From the NCBI GenBank assembly GCA_034620365.1, contig JAQGEQ010000351.1, positions 310,001 through 374,000 on the forward strand: a stretch of 64,000 nt of DNA, in the 5' to 3' direction. Below, in pieces: positions 1 to 9,161 of the stretch (its first letter is position 1; each line of letters opens with the position of its first letter). This DNA comes from Pegea sp. RAD2-039. Its lineage: Eukaryota; Chordata; Thaliacea; Salpida; Salpidae. The notes below the pieces were generated by a model that searched no databases, was not told where the DNA came from, and saw nothing but the letters and a program-made list of their open reading frames with translations. Position numbers and translations under genes: made by a program.

Positions 1-854
1 AGTGATCAGAATAGCCCACATCTGCAACAAGCAATTACAACAAACAATTACAAAGAGTAGAGACATGCTTGAAGCACTTGGTGCTGTTAATACAATTATT
101 GCGACATTTAACTTTTCTATACTTACTAATCACAACTATGATTATGATCAAAATAATAATTGATAGCATTATTATCATCTGAAAAAAATATTTTCATAGA
201 AAATTGTATTTTTGTGAATCAGGAGTTGCTGGGAAATGGTTGCTTAGGTTGGTTGAAAATGACAAAAAAAAGTTGTTAAAATTACTGCATTAATTATTCA
301 TCAGTGGATTGAATAAGTGAAAGAGTACCTTGCAGTTCTTCCACCAATACTTTCGTTTCAGCTTAGCAGCTTGAGTTTCAAACTGAGAAGCTCCTTGTTG
401 AAGAGCATCAGCTCTATCATCAAGCTCTGAAAGCTTTTGATCTCGTTCAAGAACTTTATCAACATTGGTCCTCATTACACCAACCACCTTCAAATAAGTT
501 GTGTTGAAACAGAAGATGTTAGAGGCAATTTTACCTCATCAACTTGAGCTTGTGTTTGCTGAAGTTTTTTAGATGTTGATGAACCATAATTTGTTGAAGT
601 GCCGCCGTAAGACCTTTAAAGCAACTTGTTTATAGCATTTTTATGAGTCAATAAATTAAATTAGCAAAATTTGCAAGTAATTAATCACAAATATATCATC
701 ATAACTCAAACTTAAGCAAAAAATGTCAACAAAAATTATAATCAATCAAACAAATTTCAAGACAGAAATTGAGAACAAGAATTCGATCACAAAGACAGAT
801 CACAACGGATTACCTGTTACTGCTATCATTTGGAACAGCTTGATATCCAGACAT
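1..854 (-). CDS. VAMP: Synaptobrevin / VAMP R-SNARE (3' end off window)
   Basis: Vesicle R-SNARE that pairs with syntaxin and SNAP-25 to drive membrane fusion. I read four exons: 814-854, 535-613, 329-487 and 1-21, all with GT-AG junctions and phases that join to 100 residues before the window edge. The protein starts [14 protein letters not shown], has a short Ser/Gly/Thr-rich head, then a SNARE motif starting near residue 34. The zero-layer Arg is at about residue 55 (KVLER), followed by [12 protein letters not shown] and the juxtamembrane [12 protein letters not shown]. The last visible codons read MWAILIT, the beginning of the C-terminal membrane anchor, so the anchor and stop lie beyond base 1. 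The final intron (22-328) is much longer than the 47-nt intron before exon 3. The start ATG is the only one that gives the family-typical short head. The family is certain; the paralogue (VAMP1/2/3 type) is inferred from the near-identical SNARE motif. Confidence 0.95.
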
Positions 855-3255
855 ATTTAGACTTTAAAACTCAAAAACCTAATATGCCTTAAACTGAACT
901 AAAAAATCAATTTTAGATTTAAAAAATGGAAAATAAATGTTTAAAAAATGTTTGTTTCAACTTGATAAAATAAATTGAAGTTTCTGTGTGTATAGAAAAT
1001 AAAAATGGAAAAACTCAAGTTGAATAAAAGCTTAAAAAATTCACTAAGTAACTCTTTCTATATAAAAAAATTTAATAAATATTTGTTGTAAGAAATTTGT
1101 AGTGACTTTATTCTTTATAAAAGTCTAAATGATATTGGAATCTTAAAAGTCTATCAATGAAAAATAAATTTTCAGACTTTATGAAAAGAAATATAAGCAA
1201 CATTTTATAAATTTTGGTGAATGAACAAATAAGCTCTAACCATTTTTGCAAAGTAAGTAAACTTTTTAATAAAAGTTTTTTTATCCATTTTTCATCAAGA
1301 ATTATGAAATTAAATATTATAGAATTCAATTCATAAGCTATAACCAAAATATAAACTAATTTAGTAACTAAACATGTAGATTAAAAACACAAAGTGATTA
1401 TTAGGACTAAAAACTTTAACAAACTATATTCAGTCAATCAAAACAGTACTTAACAATATTATAGCTAAAAGAAACATAAAAACTTAATAAAAATAAAAAA
1501 AAAGTTTGGGAATAAGGTGCACCCAAAAAGCATAGCTTTTTGTACAAAAAATTTAAATATTTTTAAGTCTAAAACATATCTAAACTAACTTACATGATGA
1601 GACTAGAATTCCAAAATATCCAAAATCAGAAAGCAACAAACACAATCGAATAAATATGTTTTAACAACCTATAAAAAGTTTCATTTCAATTCATCAAAAT
1701 TAAAAACGAATTTCAAATTACTGATGAAAAAAATTTAAAAACTATCTAACAATGACAAGTCAAAAAATAAGTGTTTATTAGTATATAAGTCAAAAAGGAT
1801 AAACATAAAATAGAACAAAACGAATTTAAATCAGCATAATTAAAATTTAATACAGGTTTATAATCTTTCAAATAATAAATTAATAGATAAGACAATAAGA
1901 AATAAATACAACTAATTTTTATGAACTTTTTGTTTTAACTGAAACTTTTATTTTAAAATATAGAATATTTTATACAAAACTTATCAAAACTTGAATGATG
2001 AAAAATTGTTTCAAGCAATTTTAAATTAAATTTAAAACAATAAAATCTGAAGTAGGTGAATTGAGAAAAAATTGAGAAGAAAACTGAAAAATATTTCAAA
2101 GCAAACAAACAAACTTATTTTTCTAATAAATTCTAAGATTTTTGATAATTTCTTTGAAATATTATCTTATTTATAGATAGATAGAAAAGATATGAGATAA
2201 GAAATGTATCTTTTTTCACTATAAAAACCATCTTATAAAAATAAATTTATAGAATGTAACAAAATATAACAAAAGAATAAAGTTCTGGGACTGAAAAGAA
2301 AATTATAAAAATTACTTAAAAAAATATAAATAAATGAAATTGAAAGTTCTTTAACATTTTTCAGACAAATAAAAAAAAAGTATTTGAAAAATGACAAAAT
2401 TTGCAAATTTAAAATATAAATAGTTTTTATAACAAAAAATTTTTTTGACAAAAGTTGTAAAGTGATAAAAATAATAATTAGGAAATTATTTTGACAAAAA
2501 GTTACTTTTTAATTAGAAATTAGGTTTCATTGACTAGTAGAATAATAGAAAAACTATAAAACTTATTTTTGAAGTTACAACAAATCAAAGTATAGCAATA
2601 AATTTGTTAGAATAAAATTTTCTAGACTTTTTAGTATATTGAGACGAATACAATATAACTTCTAAAAATATTTTTATAGCAGACTCAGCTTACGTATTAG
2701 GTTATTTACATAACCAAATTTCAACATTTAGCTAAAAGTGAAAGGAAATATTTATAACTCACAGATTTTATATGAAAGCTTTTAAGGAATCTTTTTAATG
2801 TAAACTTTATTTACAAAGCCCCGCCCTTCTTATCATCTCAATGTTTTCAACTCAATTAAACTCAGAAAAAAAACTTTCGACCAAAGGTTAGTTGTATAAT
2901 CGACGGACAGAATAAAATGAAGTTTTAACAGAAACTAACAAGATGAAAGAATATTTCCATAATTTTAACAAATCTAAAAAGAACGAATATTTCCTTTAAT
3001 ATATTTCTCCTTACATCTGTTTCATCAGCTGAGGGCGCAATTTAAAGAAGTAGCATTGAGAACATGACATTTAAAGATCGATAACAACTCAACATATTTG
3101 ATTTTATAATATTCAAAAGTATGAGAAATTAGTCTACTTCATACGTAAATAAACTGCATCTGAAGTATATAAATTTACTATTAAAACACTAATTATCTTT
3201 AAACTAATTAAAATAAACTTCAATTTAAACTATCAAAGCAGAGAAGTTATGAGAT
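855..3255. other. AT-rich intergenic DNA upstream of VAMP
   Basis: There is no convincing coding exon here. One less AT-rich island (about 2815-3060) contains CCCCGCCC, a GC-box-like string, and on the minus strand a good splice donor (GAT then GTAAGG, junction at 3014/3015). An acceptor-like AAAG lies just upstream of the VAMP ATG. The island could therefore be the promoter and a non-coding first exon of VAMP; this is inference only. Confidence 0.3.
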
Positions 3256-4745
3256 TTTTATTTATTTATTTATTTAAATAAATGCAAAGGAGGGTACCTG
3301 AAGAGAGCACCTCTCATTAACACACATTCTCACAAATAACATCTATTTAGCCAAAAATATAGAGAATAAAAGATGTAACGAGAAAAAAAATCACAGTTTA
3401 GAAATAACAATGTTGGCAATGTTATAACGGTTCAACTTCTTCTTGGACAACGCGAGTGACTTCGACATGGCAATGTCTTATGGCAGCTGGTTCCATGTAT
3501 TAATTGTACGGTATGAGAAAAAATTTGCTCTGACTAATGTACCAGGTGATATAGGCTTATTAAGGCGCAATGGGTGTCGTCTGAGCTGATATAACTTGAG
3601 GGAAGGACTAATGGAAAAGAAATCATCAAACTGAATGTCAATTAAATTGTGGATAATTTTAAAAATAAGAATTAAGTCGTATTTAATCCGTCGGATTTCC
3701 AAAGTATCTAAATTGAAGAGACTGAGACGATGTTTATAACTATCATATTTGATATTAAGTTTCCTACTAATCTTGTAAATGTGGTCTGAACAGATTCGAT
3801 TTTTTTTGATATCACTAACTTGATATGGCATCCATGCACTGGCATTGTATTCAAGAATTGGACGTACGTACAATTTGAAAACATTGATAAAAAAGCATGG
3901 GTTCTTAGAATTAAAAGTCTTTCTAATAAGGAAGATAAGATTGATTAATTTTCCAAAGATTTTGGAAACATAATTGCGCCATTTAAAGTCAGGTTATAGA
4001 GCAATGTCAAGGTCTAGGACCAAAGATACTCGTTGAATAATAAATCTATTGATGGAGTATTGGTTCAAGCAATTTACAGCTGGTTTAGGAGAAAAAGTTA
4101 TAAGTACAAACTTTGTGGGCTGGATTCTGAGCTGCTAATTCGCAGACCAGTCTTCTACAGTGTGTAGTGCAGTTTGAAGTTTTAAAGGATTACAAGATAA
4201 TAGCTTGATATCATCTGCATACACAAACACTTTGACGTCATCTACTGCTACTAATCTTCTGATAAGGTCTTCGATGAAAATTAAAAGGAGAAGGGGACCC
4301 AGAACAGAACCCTGAGAAACACTACTAGTGATTTGACTAGAAGTAGAGAAAGATCTTTCAACACGAGTTTGTTGGGTTCTACCTGATAGGTAATCTTCAA
4401 TCCACTGTAAGATAAAGCTGTTGATTTTTAAGTTTTTCAATACAGTAATGAGCTTAGTGTGTGGGACAGAATCAAACGCTTTAGCAAAATCGAGATATAT
4501 GATGTCACAGGGAGTATTACTTTCGTATTGGGCTGTAAGCTCAATAAGAAAAGTGAGATGCTGAGTCAGGGAAGATACGTTTCACAAAGCCATGCTGGAC
4601 ATCAGATATTAGATGGTGCTCCATCAAATGGCTGGTCATATAATTGTGAATAATATGCTCTTGAGTTCTGCAGATAACAGAAGTCAGCGAAACTGGTCTG
4701 TAGTTAAGTGCGGTGTTCCTGGGACCCTTTTTATGAATTGGAATA
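3256..4745 (-). mobile_element. Non-LTR retrotransposon (LINE), 5'-truncated and decayed, copy A
   Basis: Minus-strand reading gives reverse-transcriptase pieces in order: NYRPVSLTSV and QHGF near 4560-4720, then WIEDYLSGRTQQTRV, QGSVLGPLLLL and the catalytic YADD box (4135-4440). The C-terminal block starts MYVRPILEYNASAW (3478-3873). Frames are broken by stops and frameshifts between blocks, and everything upstream of the RT is missing, so this is a dead, truncated copy. The 3' end is a simple AATA/TAAA tail (seen as repeated TTTA at about 3256-3275), typical of LINE insertions. The 3' 100 bases are shared with copies at 28081 and 61797. The clade (CR1/Jockey-like) is a guess. Confidence 0.88.
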
Positions 4746-5024
4746 ATAATAGTTTTCTTCCTTTAATTTTATAAGCAGAGATTTTTCTTTAAAAATAAAT
4801 TTCATTATAAGTATTATTAACTTATTTTCAAAAACCATTATTCATCGAAACATTTAAAATCTTTTAAAGATTTAACAATTACAATTTTTATTGTGTTTTG
4901 TAACTGTAAACCTTGAGAATTAGGAATTCAACTATCAAAAATTGTATTAAAAGTTATCTTGCTCAAACCTTAATTTTTACTAAAACAATAAAAAAAAATC
5001 GTATAATTATATGAAGTTAACATC

Positions 5025-7616
5025 CTAACTACATTTTCGTTTTATTTTTTCTAGTATACTGGTTAAAGAATGAAGGCTAGAATCAGATGATTCAAATGAT
5101 TCTTCTTCTTTTTCTTCTTCTTCTTCATCATCTGCTTCTTCATCTGCATCTTTACCTTCATGGTTACAGCTAGTAATAGTGGATTCAGACTTTTTACAGT
5201 TTGTGGCATTTTTCTTCTTTAAAAAATAGTTTTCTCTTTTTATCGCTTGAGTTCTTTTAATATTGCACATATTCTTTTCTTTATCTTTCAAGCTGTATTT
5301 ATCTACTTGCTTTTGCCGTTGATTCTTGTTGCAACAATTGTTCGAATATTCAGATTCATTTAGCTGCAACAACTTATTTTCGTTTTTTTTCTTACACCTT
5401 GCAGTTCTTTTTTCGTTGTGCTTCCGTTTTTTTCCTTCTCTATCTTCTTCTGCCAAATAGTTTCTCATGTGAGATCGTTGAAGACGGTGCTTTATCACTT
5501 GCAACAAGTCTGTGCAACTCTCTTCTTCAACACATTCTTCACTTTGCTGTTCGCAAGCAGATTCAACAAGATCCGGAATACATTTATTTGACCTTCCAAC
5601 TATACCAAAGAAATTTCGTTCATCAGTACAATAATCTTCAGATTTGTTCGAGCATGACTTTGGTAAACAAGATTTCGGTGGACATGGTTTTGGTGGACAG
5701 GGCTTAGGTGGACAAGATTCGCTTGAACAGGATTTTGTTGGACAGCATTGACTTGAACATGATTTAGGTGTACATGGTTTTGGTGGACAGGGCTTAGGTG
5801 GACAAGATTTACTTGGACAGGATTTTGGTGGACAAGATTTACTTGGACAGGATTTTGGTGGACGTGGTTCTGGTGGACAGGGCTTAGGTGGACAAGATTC
5901 ACTTGGACAGGATTTTGGTGGACAAGATTTACTTGGACAGGATTTTGGTGGACGTGGTTCTGGTGGACAGGGCTTAGGTGGATAAGATTTACTTGGACAG
6001 GATTTTGGTGGACATGGTTCTGGTGGACAGGGCTTAGGTGGACAAGATTTACTTGGACAGGATTTTGGTGGACAAGATTTACTTAGACATGATTTAGGTG
6101 TACATGGTTTTGGTGGACAGGGCTTAGGCGGACAAGATTCACTTGGACAGGATTTTGGTGGACAAGATTTACTTGGACAGGATTTTGGTGGACATGGTTC
6201 TGGTGGACAGGGCTTAGGTGGACAAGATTTACTTGGACAGGATTTTGGTGGACATGGTTCTGGTGGACAGGGCTTAGGTGGACAAGATTCACTCGGACAG
6301 GGTTTTGGTGGACAGCATTGACTTGAACATGATTTAGGTGGACATGGTTCTGGTGGACAGGGCTTAGGTGGACAAGATTCACTTGGACAGGGTTTTGGTG
6401 GACAGCATTGACTTGAACATGATTTAGGTGGACATGGTTCTGGTGGACAGGGCTTAGGTGGACAAGATTTACTTGGACAACATTCTCGTCTACAAGGATC
6501 AACCATAGTTTGAGTATCAGTATCAACAAACTTGGGACAAGTATTTTCTCGCATCTTCTCTATTTCTAACACCAACAATAGAAACTTAATTGGCAGTAAG
6601 CTGATTGCTTGCTTCAACCTTTTTGCTGAGATATCTTCAAGGTAATAATCGTTTTTTCTAGACACAGCTTTTTGTAAGGAATCCAACAAATCCTCTGAAG
6701 GCAGTTGCTTTAATCGCAGTAAGACTACAGTAGGATATACATCCAGAAAATACATCATTAGTTTATCAACATTGATGTCTTTCAATAACTCTAAAACAGT
6801 TTTCCTCGATTTTCTGCTCGGTTTTGATTGGATGTAAATTTTTGTTCCTTTTTTATTTGTAAGTTTAGTTTCAGATCCCCAAAGTTGATGGTGATCAGTT
6901 GGTTTCTTGTTTTCGTTTATATACTCAAACACCTCAGGATTTTTGGCTTTTGCAACTTTCAAGTTCCGTTTAAGCTTATAAGACTTTGAGTTTTGTAAAG
7001 CGTTGGAGATAACATGTAAAGGAGCCGCTTGAAGGTCGACATTATCACCATAATCTCTCACAGCTTTTGCTATACTATTATTTGGATGAGAGAAAAACAT
7101 GCCAGCTGCAATGAGATCACTATTTTGTATGATGACGTCTTTAAGTACCTTCGGTTCTACTTTAAAGAGCTGTTGTACCCACATTTCCAAGGGTAAGTTT
7201 GTAGGGACACAAGTATGTCGATCACAAAAATCTACATCTTCTTCTGATATAGAACTACAAGACGATACATCAGCATCAATGGTTAGCTTGGTAAAGAGTG
7301 GGTTGTCTTGGCAACAACAGCTCCCTAGTTCATCATTTATAAATTTTACAGCCCGATTCTTTAAATCCTTGAATATTCCTATTAGCCCGTCTGAGTAAGA
7401 ATTTTTTCTAGTTGCAATATCCAATCCAATAAAATAAAGAATCCAGCAAACTACTGCCAGCAGCTGAAAGTAACAAATGTTGGCATGCTTACACACTATG
7501 GTAGTGATGTCATCACTTACCCCTGTTGCTATTAGTAAAGTGTTGTTTGCTAAAATAAAGAGAAGAATTGTGAGGATAGTAAGAGCGAAGATTGCAGTAG
7601 TGTAACAAAGTAGTTC
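5025..7616 (-). CDS. Cys/Pro-pentapeptide repeat protein with N-terminal membrane segments (5' end unresolved)
   Basis: A single open exon encodes about 864 residues; I recognise no family. Order: two hydrophobic segments (roughly residues 5-35 and 53-70, counted from ELLCYTT), a mixed soluble region of about 300 residues (includes LPLEMWVQQLF and VLELLKDINVDKLMMYFLDVY), then about 280 residues of CPPKP/CPPEP/CPPKS/CPSKS pentads. A lysine-rich region and an acidic tail (DEEEEEKEEE) end in KIKRKCS. The open frame extends to 7649 but only with a TTG codon. There is a strong acceptor (TTTTTATTTCCAG) just before GAACTAC at 7616, so an upstream exon holding the real ATG is likely; I could not place it. 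Cys/Pro repeats recall sperm structural proteins (SMCP, Drosophila Mst CGP proteins) and epidermal SPRR proteins. That resemblance is compositional only. Confidence 0.7.
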   Translation of the reverse strand, partial: ELLCYTTAIFALTILTILLFILANNTLLIATGVSDDITTIVCKHANICYFQLLAVVCWILYFIGLDIATRKNSYSDGLIGIFKDLKNRAVKFINDELGSCCCQDNPLFTKLTIDADVSSCSSISEEDVDFCDRHTCVPTNLPLEMWVQQLFKVEPKVLKDVIIQNSDLIAAGMFFSHPNNSIAKAVRDYGDNVDLQAAPLHVISNALQNSKSYKLKRNLKVAKAKNPEVFEYINENKKPTDHHQLWGSETKLTNKKGTKIYIQSKPSRKSRKTVLELLKDINVDKLMMYFLDVYPTVVLLRLKQLPSEDLLDSLQKAVSRKNDYYLEDISAKRLKQAISLLPIKFLLLVLEIEKMRENTCPKFVDTDTQTMVDPCRRECCPSKSCPPKPCPPEPCPPKSCSSQCCPPKPCPSESCPPKPCPPEPCPPKSCSSQCCPPKPCPSESCPPKPCPPEPCPPKSCPSKSCPPKPCPPEPCPPKSCPSKSCPPKSCPSESCPPKPCPPKPCTPKSCLSKSCPPKSCPSKSCPPKPCPPEPCPPKSCPSKSYPPKPCPPEPRPPKSCPSKSCPPKSCPSESCPPKPCPPEPRPPKSCPSKSCPPKSCPSKSCPPKPCPPKPCTPKSCSSQCCPTKSCSSESCPPKPCPPKPCPPKSCLPKSCSNKSEDYCTDERNFFGIVGRSNKCIPDLVESACEQQSEECVEEESCTDLLQVIKHRLQRSHMRNYLAEEDREGKKRKHNEKRTARCKKKNENKLLQLNESEYSNNCCNKNQRQKQVDKYSLKDKEKNMCNIKRTQAIKRENYFLKKKNATNCKKSESTITSCNHEGKDADEEADDEEEEEKEEESFESSDSSLHSLTSILEKIKRKCS
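5655..6486 (-). repeat. 15-bp coding minisatellite with 60-bp higher-order unit
   Basis: About 55 copies of a 15-bp unit, each encoding a Cys-Pro pentapeptide, are tandem and in frame. Blocks of four units (60 bp) recur almost exactly, for example the stretches starting at 6001, 6181 and 6241. Near-identity of the 60-bp blocks points to recent unequal exchange or slippage while the reading frame stayed open. One unit near 5982 has Tyr in place of Cys (KSYPPKP), and two blocks have Arg (PEPRPPK). Confidence 0.93.
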
Positions 7617-8267
7617 CTGGAAATAAAAACAAAATCTTACTTGAAACAATTTAAATCTACTGATGCTTGAAACAATGTTAAGTTTTTATTGGGGGATCAA
7701 ATAAATCGTATTAAAGTATTGGATAGAAAATCAGCGTCCCTATTATGGATTTCACGTAAGGTAAAAATACTTTGATAAGAAAATAGCTGAGTTTAATCTT
7801 AAAGATACTTGCAAGAAGTTTTTTTTTTCGAAATACTCTTCGGTGGTTCAAATTGGAAGTTTTTGATCAAATTTTTTGATTTAGAAAAAGGCTTTTCTGA
7901 TTTGGTTCGGTTTTAATGAACCTTGGCTTATATATTTCCCTTAAAAACATTTTTGAAGTTTATAAGATTTAATAGTGCAGACATTTTCCTAAGCTGCTAA
8001 ACGCTAAAAATTGGTAAAAAGGCCTAAGATTCAATTGTAATGTAAAGTTATACTTTCATATTTCTAGTTTTCTTTCTGAGCCTAATTAACCTCAGTTTTA
8101 TGGAAGATATCAAGTTTTGTTTAATTACATTAAAAATAATCTTATTTTTTTGAAAGGATTATGAGAGGCAGATATTGGTTTGTTTAGTTGTGGAGTTGAA
8201 ACATTTGATAAACAATTACATCACCACCACCTTGTCTGCTTCTACTTACAATCAACAAACATAAGAT
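7617..8267. other. Intergenic / possible upstream exon region
   Basis: About 650 AT-rich bases. An upstream exon of the Cys/Pro repeat gene should lie here or further right on the minus strand, but I found no clear one. The 3' UTR of the MARVEL-like gene must also lie here. Confidence 0.3.
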
Positions 8268-8774
8268 TCATCTGTAAGACAAAGTATCGAGTTGTCTTTG
8301 TGGCGTATTGCAGGTCGAAGTGTTAAGCATACATATTTGGTTAACAAATTTAATACAACTTTGCAAATCAGTGCTTGGTAGTTGATGACAACTATCACTT
8401 AAAAAAGTTAAAAAAAAACTGACCACAAAGGACCAGCGATCCCATGACAGATGAAAATTGAACAATTCGGTGAGATAGACGATTAGAACAAACCAAAAGT
8501 TAAACTGACAAAAACCAGCGAAGCAGACATAGAGGCCCCTTGAAGGCCAGCGCGAGACGTAAGCGCTGAACCAAGCTATTAGCGAAAACTTCTGCAATAA
8601 GAAAGATGAAGTTAAAGAAGAAAAATTGAAGTTACAAACCATTTGAAAAATCTTCAAGATTCCAATCTTTGATTTGAAAAAGTTTTTATTGAGTTTGAAT
8701 GGTTTGGCAAATTTACTTTCGACATAATCAGGATTGTAAAGTCCAGAACAAAAAGGAACAACATGACAAGACAT
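8268..8774 (-). CDS. Small multipass membrane protein, MARVEL-domain-like
   Basis: Exon 1 is 8640-8774 (45 residues, from the ATG at 8774). A 48-nt GT-AG intron (8592-8639) is followed by exon 2 from 8591. Because the intron length is a multiple of three, the reading frame also stays open through it. Spliced protein: a cytosolic head ending GILKIFQM, then hydrophobic segments KFSLIAWFSAYV, YVCFAGFCQFNFWFVLIVYL and WSFVVSFFLTFL. The GILKI entry into TM1 and the spacing resemble MARVEL proteins (plasmolipin/CMTM type), which usually have four membrane segments. Only three are visible, and the C-terminus after about 8400 looks non-domain-like, so another intron and a further exon may be missing. 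Family assignment is tentative. Confidence 0.5.
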   Translation of the reverse strand: MSCHVVPFCSGLYNPDYVESKFAKPFKLNKNFFKSKIGILKIFQMVCNFNFSSLTSSFLLQKFSLIAWFSAYVSRWPSRGLYVCFAGFCQFNFWFVLIVYLTELFNFHLSWDRWSFVVSFFLTFLSDSCHQLPSTDLQSCIKFVNQICMLNTSTCNTPQRQLDTLSYR

Positions 8775-8960
8775 CTCTTCTGATAAGGATTACATTAACA
8801 TAAATTATTTTAAACCCTTAATTACATGTCTGATTGATCCAAATCTTTGATTTAATGAGGTTACCACAATTAACTGATTATGACGTCATTAAAGAGATTT
8901 AATAAAATTCTCAGCTTTTTAAGAGACTTTGAAGATGAGCCTGTTGCTATGACGATCTGT

Positions 8961-8966
8961 TTTATT
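8961..8966 (-). terminator. Poly(A) signal AATAAA for MAPK15
   Basis: TTTATT on the plus strand reads AATAAA on the minus strand, about 195 bases after the MAPK15 stop codon. It is positional evidence only. Confidence 0.4.
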
Positions 8967-9161
8967 CATTCATATACAAGAGCTACGGAATTAAAAGCAT
9001 AAAAAGAGATAATACAAAAAGGAAGGAATAGACTTGAAAGCAATTTATATGAGAGTAGCCAAACTCCATTAAAATGCCAGCAGCATCGGAACCATAAGTC
9101 GGTTTAGTTAGCACGCGTATAAGAAGATCGGACTAACAAAGTCCTTTGGCCGGACTTGAAG

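Noticed and set aside
7617-7649. Start of the Cys/Pro repeat protein at 7649
   Set aside because: The codon there is TTG, not ATG, and a good splice acceptor lies just downstream; I ended the supported exon at 7616.
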